This document shows, in pieces, positions 48,582 through 56,179 of a stretch of DNA of 64,000 nucleotides (its first letter is position 1; each line of letters starts with the position of its first letter). The position numbers were made by a program, and so were the translations under genes. The stretch comes from Caulobacter sp. 602-1 (GTDB lineage Bacteria; Pseudomonadota; Alphaproteobacteria; Caulobacterales; Caulobacteraceae). The notes below the pieces were generated by a model. It searched no databases, had not been told where the DNA came from, and worked only from the letters and a program-made list of their open reading frames with translations. The stretch is taken from assembly GCF_003931565.1 (NCBI RefSeq), contig NZ_RRYI01000006.1, positions 186,001-250,000 on the forward strand, given 5' to 3'.

Positions 48582-49862
48582 ATGCACTATGACATCGTCA
48601 TTGTCGGCGGCGGCGCCGGCGGACTGGAACTGGCCTCGCGGCTGGGCCGCAGGCTGGGCGGCCGGCACGGCAAGCGCCGGGTGCTGCTGATCGACCGCTC
48701 CAGCTTCCACATCTGGAAGCCGACCCTGCACGAGGTGGCGGCCGGCACGCTGGACGTCCACCAGGAAGGGATTTCCTATTCGATCCTGGGCCGCTCGAAC
48801 GGCTTCAACTTCCTGCTCGGCGAATTGGCCGCCTTCGACCCGGCCGCCAAGCGCCTGACCCTGAAGCCCATCACCGACGCGGACGGCCAGTTGCTGGCCC
48901 CCGAGCGGACGATCACCTTCACCTTCGGCGTGCTGGCGATCGGCTCGGGCTCGAACCTCTTCGGCACGCCCGGCGCCGAACGGGCGCACCTGCTGGAGCG
49001 CACCGAGGACGCGGAGGCCTTCCACGCCCGGCTGCTGGCGGCCTTCACCAAGGCCTCGTTCTCGCCCGACAAGATCATGCGCGTGGCCATCGTCGGCGGC
49101 GGCGCCACCGGCGTGGAGCTGTCGGCCGAGTTGATCGAGGCGCATCGCGAGCTGCTGGACAGCGTCGGCGACGAACAGCGCTTCCGCCTGGACATCACGG
49201 TGGTCGAGGCCGCGCCGAGGATCCTCAACGGCCTGCCGCCGAAGATCGCCGACAAGGCGACCTTGGCCCTCGAGCGCAAGGGCGTGGCGGTGAGAACGGG
49301 CGCCAAGGTGCTGGCCGTCCACGCCGACCGGCTGGAGACCAGCCAGGGCGACATTCCGGCCGACCTGATCGTCTGGGCCGCGGGCGTCAAGGCGGCCGAG
49401 GCCAATACCGGCTTTGGGCTGGAGACCAATCGCGGCAACCAGTTCGTGGTCAACGACCACCTGGAGACCTCGGCCCCCGACGTCTGGGCCCTGGGCGACT
49501 GCGCCGCCGCGCCGTGGAAGGACGGCAAGACCATCCCCGCCCGCGCCCAGGCCGCGCACCAGCAGGCCAGCTATCTGGAGCGAGCGCTGATCGCGCGGCT
49601 GCACCAGGGCCGGATCGACGCGCCGTTCGTCTATCGCGACTTCGGCTCGCTGGTGTCGCTGGGCGACAACAAGGGCGTCGGCGCGCTGATGGGCGGGCTG
49701 GGCGGCCCGAACTTCTTCGTCGAAGGGCTGATCGCCAAGTGGGCGTACATGTCGCTGCACCTGGACCACCACCGAGCGATCCTGGGCGTGGGCCGCACGG
49801 CGACCCTGGCGCTGGCGCGCCTGCTGCAGCGGAGAGTGTCGGGACGGCTGAAGCTGCACTGA
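48582..49862 (+). CDS. Type II NADH dehydrogenase-like FAD oxidoreductase
   Basis: A 426-residue FAD enzyme of the NDH-2 family, which passes electrons from NADH to quinone without pumping protons. The FAD fold is DIVIVGGGAGGLELASRLG, the NAD fold is VAIVGGGATGVELSAELIE, and the late FAD motif is VWALGDCAAAP. The C-terminal helix (about 400-426) should bind the membrane. Possible starts are 48558, 48561 and 48582; I use 48582, which has AGGGA in front and the best N-terminus. It converges with anmK. Confidence 0.88.
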   Translation: MHYDIVIVGGGAGGLELASRLGRRLGGRHGKRRVLLIDRSSFHIWKPTLHEVAAGTLDVHQEGISYSILGRSNGFNFLLGELAAFDPAAKRLTLKPITDADGQLLAPERTITFTFGVLAIGSGSNLFGTPGAERAHLLERTEDAEAFHARLLAAFTKASFSPDKIMRVAIVGGGATGVELSAELIEAHRELLDSVGDEQRFRLDITVVEAAPRILNGLPPKIADKATLALERKGVAVRTGAKVLAVHADRLETSQGDIPADLIVWAAGVKAAEANTGFGLETNRGNQFVVNDHLETSAPDVWALGDCAAAPWKDGKTIPARAQAAHQQASYLERALIARLHQGRIDAPFVYRDFGSLVSLGDNKGVGALMGGLGGPNFFVEGLIAKWAYMSLHLDHHRAILGVGRTATLALARLLQRRVSGRLKLH

Positions 49863-49866
49863 CTCC

Positions 49867-50973
49867 TTAGGGCTGGACGATCCTTCCGCCCGTCATCGCC
49901 GCCTTCACCCCCGTCGTCCCCGGGAAGCTGATCGGCAGCCCCCTGGCCGTCCGCGCCGCCAGGTAGGCGAACGCCTCGGCCTCGATGCTGTCGCCGCGCC
50001 AGCCGTGCGCCTCGGCGGCCCGCACGGGGACCGGCGCACGCTCGGCCAAGGTCTTCATGATCGCCGGATTGTGCCGGCCGCCGCCGCAGACGATCAGGGC
50101 GTTGGGCGTTTCGCCGCCTTGGGCGAAGGCGCGGAATACCCCCTCGGCGGTGAAGGCCACGAGGGTCGCGGCGGCGTCCTCAGGCGACAGGTGCGCCACC
50201 GGCTCCAGAGAAAAGTCGTAGCGGTCCAGGGACTTGGGGACCGGCGCATCGAAGTACGGGCTCGACAGCAGAGCGTTCAGCGCCCGTTCGTCCACGCGGC
50301 CGACCGAGGCCAGCTTGCCGTCCTCGTCGAAGCGGGCGATGCCGCGCGCCTGCAGCATCAGGTCGATCATGCCGTTGCCCGGACCGGTGTCGAAGGCCAG
50401 CAGGGCTCCGTCCGGACCGATCAGGGTGATGTTGGCCACTCCGCCGACATTCAGCGCCGCGACCGGCGCGGCCAGGCCCGAGGCCCGAGCGCGGGCGGCG
50501 TGATAGATCGGCGCCAGGGGGGCTCCCTCCCCGCCGGCCGCCACGTCCGCCGTGCGGAAGTCGAAGGCCACCGGACGGCCGCTGACCTGGGCCATACGCT
50601 CGGCGTCCAGCAGTTGGACCGTCCGTCCGATACGATCGGCGGTCGGCCGCTCGTGCAGGACCGTCTGGCCGTGCACGCCCAACAGGTCGAAATCGCTCCA
50701 CGACAGGCCGTGCTCGGCCTGGAAACTCTCGGCCGCGTGCAGGTGCTCGTCGGCCACGGCTCTGCGCGCCTCGTCGAAGATCGCCGGCTCGGGTTCGCCG
50801 CGCGGCCAGGCGCGGGCGATGTCGGTGGTCTTGAGCAGCAGATCACGAGTCGCCTCGCGCAGCTTGCGCTCGCCCGCCGGGCCGAAGCCCTGGATGTCTT
50901 CGCCGTCGGTTTCCAGCACCGCCATGTCGACCGCGTCGAGCGAGGTGCCGGTCATGAATCCCAGGATCTTCAT
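49867..50973 (-). CDS. anmK: Anhydro-N-acetylmuramic acid kinase
   Basis: A 368-residue kinase that hydrolyses and phosphorylates 1,6-anhydro-MurNAc from peptidoglycan recycling. MTGTSLDAVDMAV is the ATP-site N-terminal motif, GVHGQTVLHERP and VAALNVGGVANITL are further signatures, and FDTGPGNGMIDLM is conserved. I start at 50973 (MKILGFMTG). The recycling partner MurQ is not in the window. It is divergent from tyrS. Confidence 0.95.
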   Translation of the reverse strand: MKILGFMTGTSLDAVDMAVLETDGEDIQGFGPAGERKLREATRDLLLKTTDIARAWPRGEPEPAIFDEARRAVADEHLHAAESFQAEHGLSWSDFDLLGVHGQTVLHERPTADRIGRTVQLLDAERMAQVSGRPVAFDFRTADVAAGGEGAPLAPIYHAARARASGLAAPVAALNVGGVANITLIGPDGALLAFDTGPGNGMIDLMLQARGIARFDEDGKLASVGRVDERALNALLSSPYFDAPVPKSLDRYDFSLEPVAHLSPEDAAATLVAFTAEGVFRAFAQGGETPNALIVCGGGRHNPAIMKTLAERAPVPVRAAEAHGWRGDSIEAEAFAYLAARTARGLPISFPGTTGVKAAMTGGRIVQP

Positions 50974-51237
50974 GGAGACGTTGACTGCCACGGGCGGCAA
51001 ACGGTAGCTAGACCCATGATCGACGCTTTCGTCCTGGCCCGCCCCTATTACCGCCCGCTGCCATAGCGGGAGGCTGACCAGACACGTCGCCGCCCCGCCT
51101 CGCCGGGGTCGCTCTCATCCAGTCGATCATGCGCTCCGGCTCCCGCCCCGGAGTTTGAAATGAAACCCTCACATTCCCTCGATTTGGCGGACCTCGCCGT
51201 GCTAGACGGCCCGCCAAGTCAATCAGAGAGTCGAACC

Positions 51238-52497
51238 ATGTCCGCCGCGCCGTCCTTCAAGTCGGAGTTCCTGCGAACCCTGGAGGCGCGCGGCTACATC
51301 CATCAGATCACCCACCCGGATGAGCTGGACGCCGCGGCCGCCGGCGGGATCATCACCGCCTATATCGGCTTCGACGCCACGGCCCCGAGCCTGCACGTCG
51401 GCAGCCTGATCCAGATCATGATGCTGCGCCGCCTGCAGCAGGCTGGTCACAAGCCGATCGTCCTGATGGGCGGCGGCACGACCAAGGTCGGCGACCCGAC
51501 CGGCAAGGACGAGAGCCGCAAGCTGCTGTCGGACGCCGACATCGCCGCCAACATCGCCGGCATCAAGCAGGTCTTCGCCAGGTTCCTGACCTTCGGCGAC
51601 GGCCCCACCGACGCCATCATGGTCGACAACGACGCGTGGCTCAGCAAGTTCGGCTACGTGCAGTTCCTGCGCGACTACGGCGTGCACTTCACGGTCAACC
51701 GGATGCTGGCTTTCGACTCGGTCAAGCTGCGGCTTGAGCGCGAACAGCCGATGACCTTCCTCGAATTCAACTACATGCTGATGCAGGCGGTGGACTTCCT
51801 GGAGCTGAACCGCGCGCACGGCTGCGTGCTGCAGATGGGCGGTTCGGACCAGTGGGGCAACATCCTCAACGGCGTCGAGCTGACCCGCCGCGTCGACCAC
51901 AAGGCCGCCTTCGGCCTGACGACGCCGCTGCTGGCCACCGCCTCGGGCGCCAAGATGGGCAAGACCATGGCCGGCGCGGTGTGGCTGAACGCCGAGCAAC
52001 TGAGCCCCTACGACTACTGGCAGTTCTGGCGTAATACGGAGGACGCCGACGTCGGCCGCTTCCTGAAGCTGTTCACCGACCTGCCGCTGGAGAAGATCGC
52101 CGAACTGGAAGCCCTCGAGGGCGCCCAGATCAACGACGCCAAGAAGGTGCTGGCCGACGAGGCCACCCGCATGGCCCACGGCGAGGAGGAGGCCCGCAAG
52201 GCCCGTGACGCCGCCGAGAAGGCCTTCGAGCAGGGCGCGCTGTCGGCCGACCTGCCGACCTTCGAGGTCCCGGCGGCCGAACTGGAAGCCGGCGTCGTGC
52301 TGGCGGCCCTGTTCGCCGACGCGGGCCTGGCCGGTTCGCGCGGCGAGGCTCGACGCCTGGCCCAGGGCGGCGGCCTGAAGGTCAACGACAAGGCCGAGGC
52401 CAGCGCGGACCGGGTGATTACCTCGGCGGACCTCGTCGAAGGCGTCGTCAAGCTGGCCGCCGGCAAGAAGAAGATCGTGTTGGTGAAGCCCGTTTAG
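51238..52497 (+). CDS. tyrS: Tyrosyl-tRNA synthetase
   Basis: A 419-residue class I aminoacyl-tRNA synthetase. The HIGH-equivalent is in [14 protein letters not shown], the KMSKS-equivalent is in [11 protein letters not shown], and [16 protein letters not shown] binds tyrosine and tRNA. An S4 RNA-binding domain lies at the end (about 355-415). I start at 51238; the open frame before it lacks homology. The 264 bases between anmK and tyrS contain the promoter; no T-box is evident. Confidence 0.97.
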   Translation: MSAAPSFKSEFLRTLEARGYIHQITHPDELDAAAAGGIITAYIGFDATAPSLHVGSLIQIMMLRRLQQAGHKPIVLMGGGTTKVGDPTGKDESRKLLSDADIAANIAGIKQVFARFLTFGDGPTDAIMVDNDAWLSKFGYVQFLRDYGVHFTVNRMLAFDSVKLRLEREQPMTFLEFNYMLMQAVDFLELNRAHGCVLQMGGSDQWGNILNGVELTRRVDHKAAFGLTTPLLATASGAKMGKTMAGAVWLNAEQLSPYDYWQFWRNTEDADVGRFLKLFTDLPLEKIAELEALEGAQINDAKKVLADEATRMAHGEEEARKARDAAEKAFEQGALSADLPTFEVPAAELEAGVVLAALFADAGLAGSRGEARRLAQGGGLKVNDKAEASADRVITSADLVEGVVKLAAGKKKIVLVKPV

Positions 52498-52573
52498 TTA
52501 TCGGTTGATTGTGCTCCCGGCCCTGGCGTAGCCAAGGGCCGGGGCGACCCTTTCCCACCTGGAGACGCGTTCG

Positions 52574-53035
52574 ATGCTGCAGCCCGGCGACAAGGCCCCT
52601 GATTTCGACCTGCCGACCGACACCGGCCGCGTCAGCCTGGCCAGCCTGAAGGGCAAGAACGTCGTCCTCTACTTCTATCCGAAGGACGACACCGCCGGCT
52701 GCACGTCCGAGGCCCTGCAGTTCTCGTCGGAAGTCGAGGAGTTCCAGAAGCTGGGCGCGGTGATCGTCGGCGTGTCCAAGGACAGCGTCGCCTCGCACGC
52801 CAAGTTCCGCGCCAAGCACGACCTGACCATCGCCCTGGCCGCCGACCCGCTGGGCGACGTTGTCGAGGCCTATGGCGCCTGGGTCGAAAAGAGCATGTAC
52901 GGTCGCAAGTACATGGGCATCGACCGCTCGACCTTCCTGATCGACCGCGAGGGCGTGATCCGCGAAGTCTGGCGCAAGGTGAAGGTGCCCGGGCACATCA
53001 AGGCGGTGATGACCGCCGCCAAGGCCATCAAGTAG
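52574..53035 (+). CDS. bcp: Thioredoxin-dependent peroxiredoxin Bcp/PrxQ
   Basis: A 153-residue peroxiredoxin. The peroxidatic Cys43 lies in the PxxxTxxC motif (PKDDTAGCTSEA). The second Cys expected five residues later in many PrxQ enzymes is absent, since that position is Leu48, so this is likely a 1-Cys or atypical form. It starts 76 bases after tyrS and reduces peroxides with thioredoxin or a similar donor. Confidence 0.93.
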   Translation: MLQPGDKAPDFDLPTDTGRVSLASLKGKNVVLYFYPKDDTAGCTSEALQFSSEVEEFQKLGAVIVGVSKDSVASHAKFRAKHDLTIALAADPLGDVVEAYGAWVEKSMYGRKYMGIDRSTFLIDREGVIREVWRKVKVPGHIKAVMTAAKAIK

Positions 53036-53277
53036 GCCTTAATTCTGCTCCGCCGAGGAACCCGTCGGCCACCGAGGTGTTGTATCGGCGCCTCTCCGTG
53101 TGACCTTCACGCCGGAATACAGCCTTAACGTTTGCTCCGGATGGTCAGGAAACGTTAAGGATCGAGGCGCAATGTTACTTTTTTCGAGTCGCGCTCTCTT
53201 GGGGCGCGAAGAGCCTTGCGCCTTTCCGCTTTCTCGTAGCATATCGCCCAGACCTGAAACGGGGGGTTTCTTGGGCG
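53036..53277 (+). promoter_or_regulatory. Upstream region of the M23-bactofilin operon with an 11-base inverted repeat
   Basis: CCTTAACGTTT (53123-53133) and AAACGTTAAGG (53150-53160) are perfect 11-base inverted arms around 16 bases. It lies about 120 bases before the M23 gene, in a region otherwise without genes, and is not followed by a T-run. A regulator-binding site is more likely than a terminator. Confidence 0.55.
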
Positions 53278-54429
53278 ATGGCGATCAAGCGCTTTAAGCG
53301 ACTGCGGCACTCTCTCGAAGCCCTATTTCCCGAACGGCACATCTATATCCGCTCCGGCGGCGAGATGCGCGGCTACGTCTTTTCCACGAACAAGCAGCTG
53401 CTGGGCGCTTCCGTCGTCGCCATCACCGCGCTGTGGATGGGCGTCTGCACCGCCTCGATGGCGGTCAACGCCCTGGCGGTCAGCTCGACCGACCAGCAGG
53501 TGATCCGCCAGAAGGCCTATTACGAGCGCCTGAACGCGGACCGCCAGGCTCGCCTGAACAGCGCCGTGGCCCAGTTGTCGGCCACCAACGGCTCACTGGA
53601 AGACCTGGCCGCCTCGGTCGAGAAGCGCCACGCCGCCCTCGCCCTCCTGGTTTCCGACTTCAAGGGCGTGCCCGGCGCCGCCCAGGCCCTGACGGTCGCC
53701 AAGCCACGCCTGCTGGCCGCCAGCCCCGTGCAGCGCATCCAGGCCACGCGGATGGATCAGGAGCGCCTGATCGACGCCGCCGAAAGCTTCGCCAAGAGCC
53801 GCGCCGAGCGCCTGCGCCTGGCCATGCGCATGGCGGGTCTGGACGCCGGCAACTTCACCGGCCGCGGCGTATCGCTGGGCGGCCCGCTGATCGAAGCCAA
53901 GGATCCGCGCGCCCTCGCCGCCGTCCTCGACGTCGACGAGGAGTTCGCCAGCCGCATCCAGCACGCCGCCAACGACATGTCGGACATGCGCAGCCTCGGC
54001 GCGGCGGCCAAGAAGCTGCCCTTCTACCGTCCGACCGGCAATCCGGCCCTGTCGTCCAGCTACGGCGTCCGTTTCGACCCGTTCACGCACCGACCGGCCT
54101 TCCATTCGGGCCTCGACTTCCCGGGCGCCTATTACACCCCGATCATGGCCACGGCCCCCGGCGTCATCTCGTTCACCGGTGTCCGCTCGGGCTATGGCAA
54201 CACGGTCGAGATCGACCACGGCGGCGGCTTCAAGACGCGCTACGCGCACCTGGCCACCATCGGTGTCCGCGTCGGTCAGCGCGTGACCATCGGCAGCCGC
54301 GTCGGCGCCATGGGCTCGACGGGCCGCTCGACCGGTCCGCACCTCCACTACGAAGTCTGGGTCAACGGTAAGGCCCAGAATCCCAATCGTTACTTGAAGG
54401 CTGGTGAGTATGTTCAGCAAGCAAGCTAA
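53278..54429 (+). CDS. M23 peptidoglycan endopeptidase, membrane anchored
   Basis: A 383-residue LytM-type protein. One membrane helix lies at about 41-66 (LGASVVAITALWMGVCTASM), followed by a coiled coil (about 75-125) and a C-terminal M23 domain (about 255-375). Zinc ligands are visible in HSGLDFPGAYYTPI and in the late HLHYEVWVNG, so the enzyme should be active. Its end overlaps the bactofilin gene, a linkage conserved in many bacteria, in which bactofilin scaffolds position the peptidase to shape the wall. Confidence 0.94.
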   Translation: MAIKRFKRLRHSLEALFPERHIYIRSGGEMRGYVFSTNKQLLGASVVAITALWMGVCTASMAVNALAVSSTDQQVIRQKAYYERLNADRQARLNSAVAQLSATNGSLEDLAASVEKRHAALALLVSDFKGVPGAAQALTVAKPRLLAASPVQRIQATRMDQERLIDAAESFAKSRAERLRLAMRMAGLDAGNFTGRGVSLGGPLIEAKDPRALAAVLDVDEEFASRIQHAANDMSDMRSLGAAAKKLPFYRPTGNPALSSSYGVRFDPFTHRPAFHSGLDFPGAYYTPIMATAPGVISFTGVRSGYGNTVEIDHGGGFKTRYAHLATIGVRVGQRVTIGSRVGAMGSTGRSTGPHLHYEVWVNGKAQNPNRYLKAGEYVQQAS

Positions 54430-54898
54430 GTCGGGCTCAAAGACCTCGGCTCGCATCGAGCCCCTGCCGACCCCGATGGCGGCTCCCGCCGAGCAAGCCC
54501 GCCGCGCGCCGCCGAAGGTGGCGTCCCTGCTGTCGGCCGACCTGACCATCGAAGGCAGCGTCACCGGCGAAGGCGAGCTGCAGATCGACGGCGTGGTCAA
54601 GGGCGACGTTCGCGTCGGCCGCCTGACCGTCGGCGAGACCGGCCATGTCGAGGGCGGCGTCTATGCCGAGGCGGTGGAAGTGCGCGGCCGCGTGGTCGGC
54701 GCGATCACCTCCAAGCAGGTTCGCCTCTACGGCACCTCCTACGTCGATGGCGATATCACCCACGAACAGCTGGCCATGGAAACCGGGGCCTTCTTCCAGG
54801 GCCGCAGCCTGAAGTTCCAGCGCCCCGCCCCGACCGTCCAACCGGCCCCGCCGCCGGAGCAGTTGGCCATCGCCCAAGCCAAGCCCGTCTCGGGCTGA
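54410..54898 (+). CDS. bacA: Bactofilin (BacA type)
   Basis: A 162-residue cytoskeletal protein that self-assembles without nucleotide. The beta-helical core (about 35-140) contains the regularly spaced hydrophobics of SADLTIEGSVTGEGELQIDG and following turns. The basic N-terminus MFSKQAKSGSKTS is probably the membrane-targeting part. The C-terminus is Pro-rich. In C. crescentus BacA is located at the stalk base and recruits the wall synthase PbpC. The first 20 bases lie inside the M23 gene. The start is the ATG at 54410; a GTG two codons upstream is less likely. Confidence 0.93.
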   Translation: MFSKQAKSGSKTSARIEPLPTPMAAPAEQARRAPPKVASLLSADLTIEGSVTGEGELQIDGVVKGDVRVGRLTVGETGHVEGGVYAEAVEVRGRVVGAITSKQVRLYGTSYVDGDITHEQLAMETGAFFQGRSLKFQRPAPTVQPAPPPEQLAIAQAKPVSG

Positions 54899-54925
54899 CG
54901 CTTCGCGATAGGCTTCGGATACAGG

Positions 54926-54955
54926 AACGCCCCGGATCGCTCCGGGGCGTTTTCG
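54926..54955 (+). terminator. Terminator of the bactofilin operon
   Basis: Arms AACGCCCCGG (54926-54935) and CCGGGGCGTT (54942-54951) form a 10-base stem with a 6-base loop, followed by TTCG. It separates bacA from convergent prfB. Confidence 0.78.
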
Positions 54956-54973
54956 TATTCCGAGGCGCGGACC

Positions 54974-56096
54974 TTAGCCTTCCGTCGCGCCGCGCGTGGC
55001 GCCGACGCGTTGGGCCAGAGACGCGCCCATGAAGGCGTCCAAGTCCCCGTCCAGCACGCCTTGGGTGTCGGAGGTCTCGACGTTGGTCCGCAGGTCCTTA
55101 ACCATCTGGTAGGGCTGCAGGACGTAGCTGCGGATCTGGTGACCCCAGCCGATATCGGTCTTCTGGTCTTCCAGCGCTTGCTGGGCGGCTTCACGCCGTT
55201 GCAGCTCGGCCTCGTAGAGACGGGCGCGCAGCATCTTCCACGCTTCTTCGCGGTTCTGGTGCTGCGAGCGCCCGGCCTGACAGGCCACGGCGATGCCGGT
55301 CGGGATGTGCGTCAGACGCACGGCCGAGTCGGTCTTGTTGATGTGCTGACCGCCGGCGCCGGAGGCCCGATAAGTGTCGGTGCGCACGTCGGCCGGGTTG
55401 ATCTCGATCTCGATCGTGTCGTCGACCACGGGATAGACCCAGGCCGAGGCGAACGAGGTGTGGCGGCGGGCGCTGCTGTCGTACGGGCTGATGCGGACCA
55501 GGCGGTGCACGCCAGCCTCGGTCTTCAGCCAGCCATAGGCGTTCGGCCCCTTGACCAGCAGGGTCGCGGACTTGATGCCGGCCTGGTCGCCGTCGGTCTC
55601 TTCGATCAGCTCGGTCGTCATGCCATGGGCGTTGGCCCAGCGCGTATACATGCGCAGCAGGATGCCGGCCCAGTCGCAGGACTCGGTGCCGCCGGCCCCG
55701 GAGTTGATCTCGATATAGGCGTCGTTGCCGTCGGCCTCGCCCGAGAGCAGGGCCTCGAGTTCGGCGCGACCCGCGCGTTCCTTGATGGCCTTCAGCTGGG
55801 CGCGAGCGTCGTTCAGGGAGTCCTCGTCGGACTCCATCTCGGCCAGTTCGGCGTATTCCAGCGCGTCCTTGAGGTCGCGCTCGATGCCTTGCACGGCCTC
55901 GACCTTGGCGGCCAGGGCGGCGCGTTCGCGCGACACCGCCTGGGCCTCGCTCGGACGATCCCACAGGGTCGGGTCTTCGACCCGGGCGTTCAGCTCATCG
56001 AGCTTTCGGAGGGCGACATCCCAGTCAAAGACGCCTCCTGAGCAGTCCAATGGACTGCTCGATGTCAGCCGCGGCGGCCTCGACATCCGGTCGCAT
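54974..56096 (-). CDS. prfB: Peptide chain release factor 2, with programmed +1 frameshift
   Basis: RF2 recognises UGA and UAA and releases the finished peptide. The gene is in two frames. The first begins at the ATG at 56096 ([20 protein letters not shown]) and ends after 23 codons in an in-frame TGA (56025-56027). The second continues from Asp ([17 protein letters not shown]) to 54974, for a total of 373 residues. The site is AGGAGG, three bases, CTT TGA C, the same design as E. coli prfB. The tripeptide release motif and GGQ ([14 protein letters not shown]) are present. It follows mrcA on the same strand. Confidence 0.95.
56024..56039 (-). promoter_or_regulatory. prfB frameshift signal (internal Shine-Dalgarno and CTT TGA C)
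   Basis: On the minus strand AGGAGG (56034-56039) is followed by CGT, CTT and TGA C. The internal Shine-Dalgarno element is three bases before the slippery CTT codon, as in known RF2 autoregulatory sites. Low RF2 lets ribosomes pause at the UGA and shift +1. Confidence 0.9.
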
Positions 56097-56179
56097 CACG
56101 TTACTCCGTGACAATGTTGAAGGGCGCGGGAAATAACGCGCGTCGCGCTCCCACGCAATGAGAGTTCGTAGAGCCCGCC

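Noticed and set aside
50974..51237. A possible T-box or other riboswitch before tyrS
   Set aside because: I could not find a T-box sequence or an anti-terminator pairing, and the region is only a divergent promoter gap.
54974..56086. prfB starting at the ATG at 56086 as one frame
   Set aside because: Its first 20 residues do not resemble RF2, while the frame from 56096 with the AGGAGG/CTT TGA C site gives the conserved N-terminus.
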